Shown one piece after another: positions 1-10,699 of a DNA stretch of 64,000 bases. A program made the translations under genes and the position numbers. The stretch comes from Pseudocercospora fijiensis CIRAD86 (Eukaryota > Ascomycota > Dothideomycetes > Mycosphaerellales > Mycosphaerellaceae). The stretch is taken from positions 5,573,528 through 5,637,527 of the forward strand of contig NW_006921535.1 of NCBI RefSeq assembly GCF_000340215.1, read 5' to 3'. Each line of letters starts with the position of its first letter. Positions within the stretch are counted from its first letter, which is position 1. The notes below the pieces were generated by a model. It did no database searches. It saw nothing but the letters and a program-made list of their open reading frames with translations, and was not told where the DNA came from.

Positions 1-3000
1 TTGCTAACTCGAACAGGCAGCTTAAAGGCGGAATGCAACGTAGACCCGTTAATATTCGTAGCGGCTATACTAGTAGGTACGAGGCGGATAACCGGATTGC
101 TACGATAGCCAGCGCTCTTAGCTAGAGTCTAAAGACGAGTACAGATTATCTTAATAAGGAATGACTTGCTAGTTCTACCTACTCCGTCAATATTCAATAG
201 TAATAGCGCAGGATAATCTCCGGCAAGCGTAGATTCAAAGTAGTTAACCACTTTATCGAAGCCCTATCGCTAATAACGATTTAGTTTACTAAACTAGGCT
301 ATTAACTGTAACTATATATCGAGATCTACGGCACTATAGGCAATCTTCTAGTTCTGCTACTAGTTTTAATCGGTATTATAAATCTTAGGATATTCATTGA
401 TATACTTGCTAATACGAGGCTCCTAGTAGGCGGACCTATCAAGCTTACGGTCTCTAAGGTTGTTAGGATCCTTATCGCGAACACCGGGGTTTAGAGAGGG
501 GCTACAAAGGGCATCGAAGTTAGTAGGTTCGCCGATATCCTACAACTGTAGATCGATAAATTAGTTATAGTCTGCACGGTCAATCTCCTATAGGTAGTCG
601 TATAGATGTAAGTAGTTGTCTCGGCAATGCTAGAATGCTGCATCCTAACTGTAAAATTTAGTGTTATTGTCGTCTAGAAAGGAGTATAGTTGCTGTAGGG
701 AGCAATACGGAAGCTCGCGGAACGGATAATGCATCTATATCTTTACACGCTAGTATTGCCCGTAGTTAGTCTTAGCTAGATCGGAAGGATATCGAGGGAA
801 GTAGTTAATTAGTCGACCGTCCCTCTCGACATTACGTAGCCGACTAGGAGTGCCGCGGCGTTAAACATTCCATTCCGTTAAGTACTAAAACAGCGAGACG
901 TCCTCGGCTAATTCTAGACGCGTTAAGTACTTCTGCATTATAGTTTTGCTAGGTGCTCGGCGGCGCTAGCCGTCTGTATATTCCTCCTCGGCAGCATTAA
1001 CACTAGGATCTCTAATCTCGATATCGTAGTTAGGATTGTTGTCTTAAAGGTCGAGTAGGGCAGTCTACTCGGTTTGCGGCCGACAGTCCAAAGTGACGAC
1101 GGTACGACTACCCTTCTATAGAGGTAAATAAAGATTCAAATAAGCAACCTCCTATACAGGCCAATCTCGTTCTGTAATTAGAATGTTAAGTAGCTTAGCA
1201 ACTATAGATAGCAATGGCTTCTAGTAGTTAATAAGAGGTAAGAGACCTGTTATAATATTATCGTAGGATCGGCTCTTTACTTTAGTCTTGCTATAGTATT
1301 TGAGGATGTACTACATTACTGTATAAACTGTAGTACAAGGTGTGATATCGCAATTCGCACGCTAGGCCATCGACTCGACACGATTAAAGTAATTTATAAA
1401 GGAATTATTGCAGGTAGCAGTAAAGCTAAGGTAACGATTGTTGTGCTTATAATTAACATTAGCTAACTCTCAGTGCGTACGAGGGAAATAGAACCGACAC
1501 GATGCTTCTCTATCTAGATCATCCTTGCGTTTTGCCTAGCAATAGTTACTATAGACGTGTCGTTAGACTCGGTTAACAATGTTAGCAAGGTCGGCTTAGT
1601 TATTGTCGAGCTTATTAGTGTCAGCCTAAATAGTAGCGCCCTATCCAAGGTCCCTACTAGGCTCTAGATTAAGTGCCGTAATATAGACACCCCATTGCTA
1701 AGCAAACGCTTCTCGGGCTTTAGCAGTATCAACACTAGGCTTTAGGAGGTCGCACTATAAGAAGAAGTGGACGTGATAGCTACTACGGTTCTACTATTCG
1801 AATCGGTACTAGTAGTCGACAACATTGAACTTAGGCTTAAGTACCTTATCTAGAAGCTGCTAGAACCGACGCTAAACGTAAGTATTAGCAATGTGTAGAA
1901 ACTTGCGTAGATTCTAGCGAGCTATTTTAACACGCTCGTAAGGACCTAGTCGTTTCTATCGGTCGTATCTAGGCATAAGCCGAGCTAAGGAATCCTATTG
2001 TAGGTTAGCAGCACTAACGGTACAGAATAAATCAGGCTTCCCGAGGGCTCGAACATAGGTCTCTAAGTTAATGCGGCGGCCATTCTAGTATAGTCGAGTA
2101 CTACGGATCTGCCTACTAACACGGACGATCGAATTTAAGAGCCGCTAAGCGCCCTTATCCGCCTTTAGATTAGCGGCTAAAGCAGCCTTAAGGATCTCTA
2201 TAGTGACTTCTGTTCCATCGTCTTAGTACTTGTTAGCAAAGAATGCCGCTGCTTTAAGTACGTAGTAACGTATGCCTTTGTTAAAAACAAAGTATGGCTA
2301 GCGCTCGTGACTCGCAAATCGACTATCGTAGTATCGCATATAGTAATCGATAGCCTAGTCCTATGTTACACTGCGAGGTCGGGGCTAATTCGGATCGCCC
2401 TTACCCTATAGTAACAGAGTAGGAAACGCTATAGCTATAAGCGGATAAGATCTATCGAGCTTATTAATAGGAACCTTATCGTAATCTAGCTAAGTGATAT
2501 AAGACAACTGCGGAGGCTGTTAAGGCGTAGGGAATTCTAATAGACCTGCGACAGTTTGCTCGGCACGGCGGCGGCGAAGGCAGTCCTACAACTAACTAAG
2601 TGCACGATGCTTAGGGTAAAGATTAGGAACTGCTGTATGCTTATAACTAAGATATTTATCGGCATTAGGCTCACTAGCGCCCTATATAGGGCCAACATCA
2701 AATCTAGGATTAAACGCAGGTGTAGGCGATATAAGAATTGATGCCGGTAGTCTCGGAGCGGCTAGCTAAATAGGGAGCGTAGGCATACGAATGTGTACAA
2801 TACACTCGGCCTTATTTAACAGAGCGGCGTTGTACTAATTGACATCTACTAGGATACTAAGGGTAGTGTATAAGAACTGATTACGAGGAGCCTTATAGGC
2901 GCTAGCGATATACCACTTGAGTTTAGCGTAGTAGTTCAGGTCGACAATACCGTATACGCACTACACACACTTATGCTATATGCGCTGCTCCGGAGGAAGG

Positions 3001-3800
3001 TTGCTATCGTAGTAAGACCGCTACTAAACGCTTCGAGGGAATCCGCAACTATAGTACGGGAACTATCTATCGTCGGTCTTAGGGCTAGCAATAACAATTC
3101 TATGTATTAGACTCTAGACAGTAGGGGGCGAACTCGGAGGGTGCGTAGCATCCTTAGGAATAGCGGCATGCTCGTTATACTCGGCAGATTTAAGCTAGTC
3201 TTCGATAGTGTTGTCCTCTAGCAGTTGACTTAAAGCCTTATCGTTAACGAGAATGTCGCGATAGTAGGGGTTATTCTACTTCAACTATTGTAGCGTACTA
3301 AGGACTTTGCCTCGACGTACGCGAAAGTCTTCCCGGAATTAACGTCGCTTCCGCTTATAGTCTTTAGTCGCTACCGTAGGATCTGCTGCTATCGCATCGT
3401 CCTAATTAGTTTGCGGCTTCTAACGCGGTCGTAATACAACTAAGTCTAGCTCTTGTGGTATCCGAGGTAGCTTATAATAGACCGTAATAACATCTTTAAG
3501 AAAGTTGCAGATATAGCTACGATACTTCTACTACTAACCTCGTATACAGAATACTAACATCTGTACGTATACACGTGCAATAAGGAGTTCTTTAGTAGTA
3601 GAAAGCCCCGAAAGCTCTTCCGGAATACGACTAGGATCTATGTTGTTTGCATTAGTAAATAGGAATAGGTCGCCTAGTTGTATCTTACTTAGATAATCTC
3701 GATTAACATACCGGCTGCAAATGCTATAGTTCTTAGCTAAGTTTATACTAAACTAGCGCTTATAGCATCGATTACAAGTCTCTAATGTGTTATTATCGAT
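1..3800 (-). mobile_element. RIP-degraded Helitron relic (Rep/helicase), left end cut by window
   Basis: Read on the minus strand, this stretch encodes broken pieces of a rolling-circle Helitron transposase in the usual order. Around 2,290-2,370 is a Helitron-like N-terminal segment (AIDYYMRYYDSRFASHER). Around 1,960-2,030 is LFCTVSAANL. At about 1,745-1,845 is DYWYRFEWQ..RGSYHVHFFL once stops are read as former Trp/Gln; its HVH, the metal-binding HUH motif of the Rep nuclease, lies at 1,767-1,775. Near the left edge is a PIF1-type helicase start: a P-loop-like KSFLIKIICTRL (about 130-180) followed by AATNINGSTLHSAFKLP (15-80). Rep before helicase is diagnostic of autonomous Helitrons. The frames are broken by TAG/TAA at sites that fit TGG or CAG/CAA changed by CpA mutation, so the copy is dead. 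The 5' boundary is not resolved; 3,800 is approximate. Confidence 0.75.
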
Positions 3801-3980
3801 CCTAGTATAGAAATCTACTAGGAGGGACTTATCGAACGCGTCGAGGGCGGCGGTAGCTTACTACTAATCAACTAAGACTAGTTTAGGCTCCTAGTGATTA
3901 AGGAAGCGAGTTCTCCGATCTTAACGCTAACGTACATTACGCGATACCGTAGCGCGAGGTGCTTATAGAGATTGCTACCG

Positions 3981-4040
3981 AGACGACGGCTACTAAGACG
4001 ACGGCTACTAAGACGACGGCTACTAAGACGACGGCTGCTA
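3981..4040. repeat. 15-bp minisatellite, four units
   Basis: Four adjacent copies of a 15-bp unit (agacgacggctacta, the last copy with one change), followed by a diverged fifth. The unit length is a multiple of three, so on either strand it would be a five-residue protein repeat, but no protein is supported here. Confidence 0.8.
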
Positions 4041-4515
4041 AGACGATAGCGGCTACGAGGAAGGGCTAAGTGATATAGACCCGCTAGATGCTTACGATAC
4101 GTCGTAAAGACTCGACTAGAGTAGTTAACTAGGCGTCGAGAGGAAGAACGGTAGCGAAGCCTAGATAGGACTAGGACCTCTAGTACCGCTAGAACCGCTA
4201 GCACTTGGAGTAGCTGCAATACTAGCTATTGCATAGAGTCGGGGCTAGTGTACGTAGCAACAATTAGTTAGCTCTAGAGCATTAGGGCGAAGAAAGTTCT
4301 AGCGGGTGCTATTGTAATTCTTAAAGATGTACTACTTATTCTTAGTCGTTAAGTCATCGCCTATAGTTATTATATCGCAATATACGCATTAATCTTCTAC
4401 TTCGCCTGCTTAATCTTCTTATAGGCGAGGATAACCGCAATCTATACACTAAAACTACAGCTTACTAGAAATTTCCTATAGTTAAGTCTGCTATATTAGG
4501 GTCTGTAATATTAGG

Positions 4516-4572
4516 GTATGCGGTATATACGGTGTCTGCGGTATCTGCGGTATATACGGTGTCTGCGGTGTC
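4516..4572. repeat. Short GCGGTATATACGGTGTCT-type repeat
   Basis: Alternating copies of gcggtatatacggtgtct and the shorter gcggtatct. A simple minisatellite within the RIP block; no coding role visible. Confidence 0.6.
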
Positions 4573-5411
4573 TAACGTACTTTATGTCTAGCTTAACGTG
4601 CGGCCGCCGATTGAGCCTACTATAGAGAGTGTATATTTAGACTTAGTTAACTTAAGGGATAATAGGGCCGGATATTTATATTAGGAGCTGCAGGAAGAAT
4701 CGTACGCGGGACTTGAGAGGCAGTCGGGTTCGAAATGCTAGCATAGCTTGCTATACGCTTATTAAGCTTAGTAATCTCCTAGTTGCCGAGCCTACTAATC
4801 TAAACACTATATCTACGGTATTCTGCATATCGATTGACGGGCGGTCTATTCTTCTTCTTAACGCCTATATACTAGATCGTAGCTTTATTAGTTAAACAGT
4901 AGTCGTAGCGCATCGTAGGCGGCTATTATCGATCGGGCGGAAATAGCTATAGAGGTTGCTATAGAGGCAATAGCGGCGGCGGTATATCGGAAGGAAGGGT
5001 CGGTAGAGTAGTAGGAAGGGGCGGCATATTAGTAGGAAGGGACGGCGGCGGTAGAGGGCGCACTTAGCTTAACGATAGGTTCGCTTTAGGCTAGTGCGAT
5101 ATAGGGGTATTCTTCTCTCCTAGCGCTATTACGGAGATGTTGTTAGATCGTAGGACGTATATAGCTCGAGGTGTATTGCGAGTAGGTAGTGTTTGTATAG
5201 GGAAGGGGAAGGGGAAAGGGAAGAAGAAAGCGGAAGCGACATAAGCGGAGTAGCGACGTAACGTAAGAACGGAGCCTGCCGAAAGTGAATGTGCCTACTT
5301 TTATATATAAGGTCCCGTCGGTTAGCGGCATCTACGCGTTTCTATATAGTACTAAAGAAGGATAATTGCACTACTCTTTATAAGCGTTATTTGGATTCTG
5401 TAGCCCTTTGC

Positions 5412-5776
5412 TAACGATAGCGTTCCGGACAGGTTAAGTACTCGCTAGGGCTCGACTAAACCGCCCTCCACTTTAGTACCCTTATCTTTTCGTCCGACGT
5501 TAGCGTTCCGGACAGGTTAAGCACTCGCTAGGGCTCGACTAAACCGCCCTCTACTTTGGTACCCTTATCTTTTCGTCCGACGTTAGCGTTCCGGACAGGT
5601 TGAGCACTCGCTAAGGCTCGACTAAACCGCCCTCTACTTTAGTACCCTTATCTTTTCGTCCGACGTTAGCGTTCCGGACAAGTTGAACACTCGCTAAGGC
5701 TCGGTCTTAACTTGCCCTATACTTTAATTCCCTCCTCTTTTCGTCCGACATTAGCGTTCCGGACGCTATCGTTATC
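5412..5776. repeat. 83-bp tandem repeat bounded by short inverted repeats
   Basis: Four head-to-tail units start at 5,419, 5,502, 5,585 and 5,668. The first three are exactly 83 bp and the fourth is 85 bp and more diverged. A fifth partial unit begins at 5,753. Each starts agcgttccggac and ends with cttttcgtccgac. The array is framed by taacgatagcgttccgg on the left (from 5,412) and, inverted with one base missing, ccggacgctatcgtta on the right (to about 5,775). Tandem repeats inside inverted ends could be the terminus of a DNA transposon, a non-autonomous element, or a chance product of array ends. No ORF is associated. Confidence 0.75.
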
Positions 5777-6660
5777 GTATTAATTACTTTTGCTAGCGTA
5801 GTTTTGCTAGAAACACGCTCAATCGACTTAACTTAGTAGGCTTCGGAGGGAAGAAGTTTAGGTACTAGTTTAGGTGCTACTTTGGGTGCTACTTTAGGTA
5901 TATAGCAATGTTACTGTCGGCGTTAACTTAATGTTAATAATATAGCTTCTAGATAGGGGATTAAACACTCAACTAGTATACTATTCAAACCTCACTTCTA
6001 CCTGCCTCCCCCTTCTAACTAAGCCATTACCGTAGGCAGCAGCAATAAGGGTAAGCAATAAGGGTATATAATAGCACTGCAATTCACGACCTTTAACTAA
6101 TAACAATCAACCGATAACGAAGCGACGCCTAGCTACAACTAGGTAAGGAGTTGTAGTAATCCTTTACGCCTAGTTATTAAGTTACGTAGGGAACCTAAGG
6201 GATTTAGGCTTCGGCCTTTTCTAAGGCAGCTAGCAGCCTAATAAACCAGCGGCGGGTCCTGCCTTATGCTACCCTAAAGAAATTAGTCCGCCTAGTTTTC
6301 TGTAGCGGCACTTCTTCGGAAGTGTATAAGGTCGAAGTCTAGTAGGCATGTTTACTTAGTTGATTCGTAACTTGTCTTAAAGGGTCGTATACTCGAGGTC
6401 TATATCGTATCCGCAAGAGTGACTCCGGGTATTGCCCGTCTATAGTTTTTTGCCTTTTAGTATTCTTCTTTTTTTAGCCTCGGGTACGGTATGCGGTGTA
6501 CGGTATACGCTACGTATTATACTTCTTCCTTCTGTCTTTTTTTTACTAGTACTGCAAGACTAGCCTTAGCTGCTAGTAGTAGTGCTACATCTATCTCTTT
6601 GTATTTAGTCTCCTTAATTGTTATTAGGGTGCAATCGCTAGAGTAGGTACAGTTTCGTAA

Positions 6661-6720
6661 GGTCTGCTAAGGTCTGCTAAGGTCTGCTAAGGTCTACTAG
6701 GGTCTGCTAAGGTCTGCTAC
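6661..6720. repeat. 10-bp tandem repeat, six units
   Basis: Six consecutive copies of ggtctgctaa, the fourth and sixth slightly changed. Simple minisatellite in the RIP block. Confidence 0.85.
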
Positions 6721-6973
6721 CGGGGTCGCTATAGGGTGCGTATCGTATTATTGTCGCGTACGGTTAGCCTATAGTGTTAACGCATCGTGTCGCATTTGGT
6801 GGTTAGAGGTGAAGCGTAAGAAGCCTACCTAAGGCTCTGTTAGAACCGGGGCTAGCTCCGAAAGTCTCTACTTGTAGAAGTTGACTAATTAGGTATGTAG
6901 GATTCTGAAATCCGGGGTTGGCTTAGCGTTACGTATAGCTGAGTGTACATTTAGCAACGTAGAGTAGTACCCT

Positions 6974-9900
6974 CCTTGCTATTGTAAGGCGAGCTTCGCT
7001 CGCAACTAGGTTATAGAAGGAGTAGGCTACCTCGCAAACTATATAGAGGCAGCGAGTTATTTCGCCGGACTAATCGCCGACATATTCGAGCGTTGTAAGG
7101 CAGATCTAAGGTAGAGAATTGTCGAAGACCTCGAGTCTATCTACGACATCTTCCCTAAACCCTACCCGGCGCTAATTCTTTAGGGCGAATAGCTAAAAAT
7201 ATAGCGCTCGATATATATATAGCTAATCGCGGCGCTTATAGACGACGAGAAGTAGCAATTAGAATACAGCGATATTACTAGGGATTTCGAGCGCGTTATC
7301 CGCAACTTTTAGATATAGTTAGGCCGTTTCCCGCTAGGCCTACGCGCCCTACTAATAGACCTAATGTTAAGTCTTGCACCGGCTACCTAAGGTATAATCT
7401 TTTAGGATATTCCTTTAGCCTACTACGAAGAGAAGGCTAAGGCGATAACGAAAGACGGATACTAACGCCTAGCGACACTACTATATCCCGACTATATAAA
7501 GTAGAAAAAAGCAATCGACTAGAGGATATCTATATAGACTAAGAAATTCAAGGCCAAACTCTAAGAACAGAAGGCCTAGGAGCAGGCCGACGCAAAGGCC
7601 TAGAAAGCGGCCTAGAAAGCCGCGAAAGTGTAGAAGGCCGCCTCTACCTCGATAGCTAGAAAGCGTAAGGATGTACCTACGTCGGCCCTAGCCGCCGCTA
7701 AAAAGGCTAAGTCTACTAAAGCCGACAATAGCAAAGCCGACCCGCTAACTACTACTAAAAAGGCTAAGTCGACTAAAGCCGACCCGCTAACTGCTACTAA
7801 AAAGGCTAAGTCTACTAAAGCCGACGATAGCAAAGCCGACCCGGGTACCGGGAAAGGCAAATCTATAAAGGCGCCCGCCGGGAAGGCCGCAATAGTAGGA
7901 AAGGCTAAGTCTACTAAAGCGTAAGCCGCGAAATCCATAGCGGCGCCGAAGAAAGCAACCGATATAGGCAATTTAGACTTAGGCAAACCTATAACTCGCG
8001 TAGACAAGGAGATCGTAGACGCCGCTATCTACGTAGGACTAGCTCCCTAAGGACTCCTTACGGATTCGACGATCCGCCTCCCTACGAGCCGTTTCGACTT
8101 TCCGAGACTTATAACAGCTTTCCGTAACGCAGACTTAGAGCGGGTGCTACCCGGTAACAAGCTACGTCTATTAAGGGAGTAGGAGAAGGATTTCATCCGC
8201 CGCTCCGTAGCTTTTTACGAACTTAATATCGATGCTAGCTAGCTTATCCTCGCGATGTTCCTAGATAAAGAATAGAAAGCCTACCTCTACTATCTAATGC
8301 TAGTCGTATCAAAATTCAACTACGAGTACGGAAACATTCACTTCTAGGTCTCCTAAATGCTAGTATCCGCTTAGGACAAGATCGGGAAAATTAATAAAGC
8401 CGACCCTTTCCCGAATCGAGATTTCGTTACTAGCATATCTAGAGACGATAGAGACGTAGACATAAACGCTTTCCGTACCTAGACGAACTAGATGCTAAGT
8501 TACGCCCCTAAGCAAATAATAAACGTTATTTAACAAAACGGCGACCGCTTAATGCTTTACTTAATAAGCAAGCTCCTTATATCGGCGGTGCCCTTGCTAT
8601 TAAAAGCCGCCGTCCTTCGATACTAGATAAAGGCGCTCGTCCTAATAGACGGGAATAACGAGATCTAGCCTATACCTTAGGCGACTATCGTTTACTATAA
8701 GGGAGATAACGACGTTAGATAGCTGCTTAAGCACTTTACGCGGGAACTCGACGACTAAAGCGGCGGACGGCCGCTATAGCAAATCGCGACTAAGGATACC
8801 GGGTACTCTAGGTCTACTATAGACAACGCGTTTCGGCCCCCTAGGGAGGATATTCTCGATAAGCTCGAGGCCGTAAAACAGCTATATTTCGCGGAGCTAA
8901 TATATACCCGCCCCGTAAAGACAGTCTAGCAAATTCCGCCGGAGCCTACGTCTATCGACGATAGCCGTACCTTGCTAATCGAGGCGATACGCAACTATAG
9001 ATAGAACGACGACGACTTTCGGAAGGCATTAGCTACGTTATAAGGAAATTAGTAGGAGGACACCGACCCGCAAGAATTCAAGCAATGCGTCGGCCTCCTT
9101 ATAAGAGCCGTCGGCGACGCGCTTAAAGACAGCGGCTGCGATTAAGTAATAGACGACGAAGACCTCGCCGAACTAAACGCCGACGAGAGGTTATAGTACA
9201 AGAGATGTATCGCGCTATATTAGAAGTTCGGCACCGCGTTTGCCTAACTACTAGAAGAGAATTAGAGAGAGGTTGTAGACTACGGCAACTAATTCGACTA
9301 GGAAGGTACCGAATAGGACGGCAAATTCGACCCTACTAGCCTCGATAACATTATAGAGTTTATAAATATACTCGCCGATTTCTAGTTAGAAGACGGCACT
9401 ATTAAATACGATAACGAAGACGAGCCGACCCTAAGTCTACCCCTAATTATCGATTCTATCTAGCGTACATCTAAAGAACCTAACTCCGCTGCGAATGCGA
9501 TTAAGGCTATAAAAGACCTGCCGCTACTATAGTACCTTAGATAAGAGGAAAGCGACCTTTTCAAACTACTTGCCGCGCTCTATAGATTAGCACGACCGAG
9601 CGGCGATAAGGGCCTACGTAAGGCGCTCGGAAAACTTACCGTAGAGACTTTTAATAGTCTGTATCCTACTAACAAGAAAAAGGGCCTCTGCTTTCTAGAA
9701 CTGCGCCCTCTATAGCAAGGAGAACCCGATAACGAGTATCCTAGAGACCCCGCAGTTAGCGAACAGTAGTGCTTCTTACACTCTCGCGCGTTAACGACCT
9801 AGCTAGAGGAAATAGGATATTAAGTATTAGCGGGCAAGGAAGAATAGGGATAGCGAGACGAAAACTAGGGGCGCATAGCCTAAAATCTCTTTTGTTATAC

Positions 9901-10020
9901 ATGCAGATACTAAGTCTACCGTCCGCGTAGTCGCGGACATTTCGGGACCGGGGGATTCTATTACGAAGGCAGGCATAGGCATAGGCTAGGTAGGAGGCCC
10001 TAGCCTCCTATAGTACATAC
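6974..10020 (+). pseudogene. Unidentified ORF of about 1,000 codons, broken by RIP stops
   Basis: One frame (codons starting at positions 3n+2) stays protein-like from about 6,974 to about 10,020. It is interrupted mostly by TAG, with some TAA, at places that fit former Trp or Gln codons. The N-terminal 200 codons are helical and charged. About 7,560-7,930 is a Lys/Ala-rich region with repeats of the type KKAKSTKAD. The middle and C-terminal parts are acidic and Asp-rich. The far end has a FCYTCRY segment near 9,890, followed by Arg- and Gly-rich sequence. I recognise no domain. The distance to the chromovirus (about 700 bp), same strand and same degree of decay suggest a transposon or retroelement ORF, but a duplicated host gene caught by RIP is also possible. 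Start and stop cannot be fixed. Confidence 0.5.
7675..7930 (+). repeat. Lys/Ala/Asp-rich minisatellite in the unidentified ORF
   Basis: The core aaggctaagtctactaaagc recurs four times with spacer variants (gacaatagc, gacccgctaact, gacgatagc). It produces an in-frame basic repeat of the KAKSTKAD type inside the broken ORF. Confidence 0.7.
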
Positions 10021-10211
10021 TTCTCTAAGCCTAGATAGACTTGGAATAATTATCCACTTTATAATACACGATATATAACACCGAGGGAGGAGCTATCCTA
10101 GTACTTAATATTATCGAATAGTTCGGTAGGAAAGTATATAAACTTCTTAAGGAGGAGGACTTCTAGGGAAATCGATAAGTTCTACCTAGATCTAGATAAA
10201 GACATTCTACT

Positions 10212-10295
10212 AAGCAGTTAGGGAATTGAACCGTAAACGAAAGGATGAAATTTATACCTAAGGAGTACAGTTTCCGAACTGAACTATAATGCCTT
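10212..10295 (-). pseudogene. tRNA-like relic (possible tRNA-derived SINE head)
   Basis: On the minus strand there is a box A-like TAGTTCAGTTCGG and a box B-like GGTTCAATTCC at tRNA spacing. Between them a 5-bp stem (TGTAC/GTATA, one G-T pair) closes a 7-base loop TCCTTAG, which would read as anticodon CTT. The D stem has one mismatch that fits a G to A change, the T stem has one mismatch, the acceptor stem pairs poorly and the variable loop is long. It is therefore degenerate: either a RIP-damaged tRNA copy or the head of a tRNA-derived SINE. Not a functional tRNA. Confidence 0.35.
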
Positions 10296-10699
10296 ATATG
10301 TATATGTATATGCTTTTAATTAGTTAGTGCCCTTAGCTAATTGTCTATAGATTTGAGGTTATATAAGTACCTTTATACAACTACGTAGCCTAAGTAGGAT
10401 TCGAAAATTCTATAAGTACTAAGGACTAAAAATGCCGGCTACGCTGCCGGCTACACTGCTAAGTCTTACAAAGGGCTTGCTTAAAGCTACGTATACATTC
10501 GTACACTTCTTAAAAACCGATAAATTATATAGTTCGAACTAGCTACTTATATAGTTGCTTAGCAAACCAACCTAAACCAAACTAGAGTTTCGGCTTAGCA
10601 AACCAAACTAAACCAACCCGAACTACTGCGGGGTCTATGCTAGACACCCTTAGAAACCCTATACTAAGGCAATAATACGCTTAGGACTAGTACCTTCGA

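Noticed and set aside
5143..5331. Short minus-strand frame in the RIP block
   Set aside because: Arises from purine-rich simple sequence (ggaaggggaagg); no family features.
7612..8007. Minus-strand 131-codon frame
   Set aside because: Shadow of the Lys/Ala minisatellite of the unidentified plus-strand ORF.
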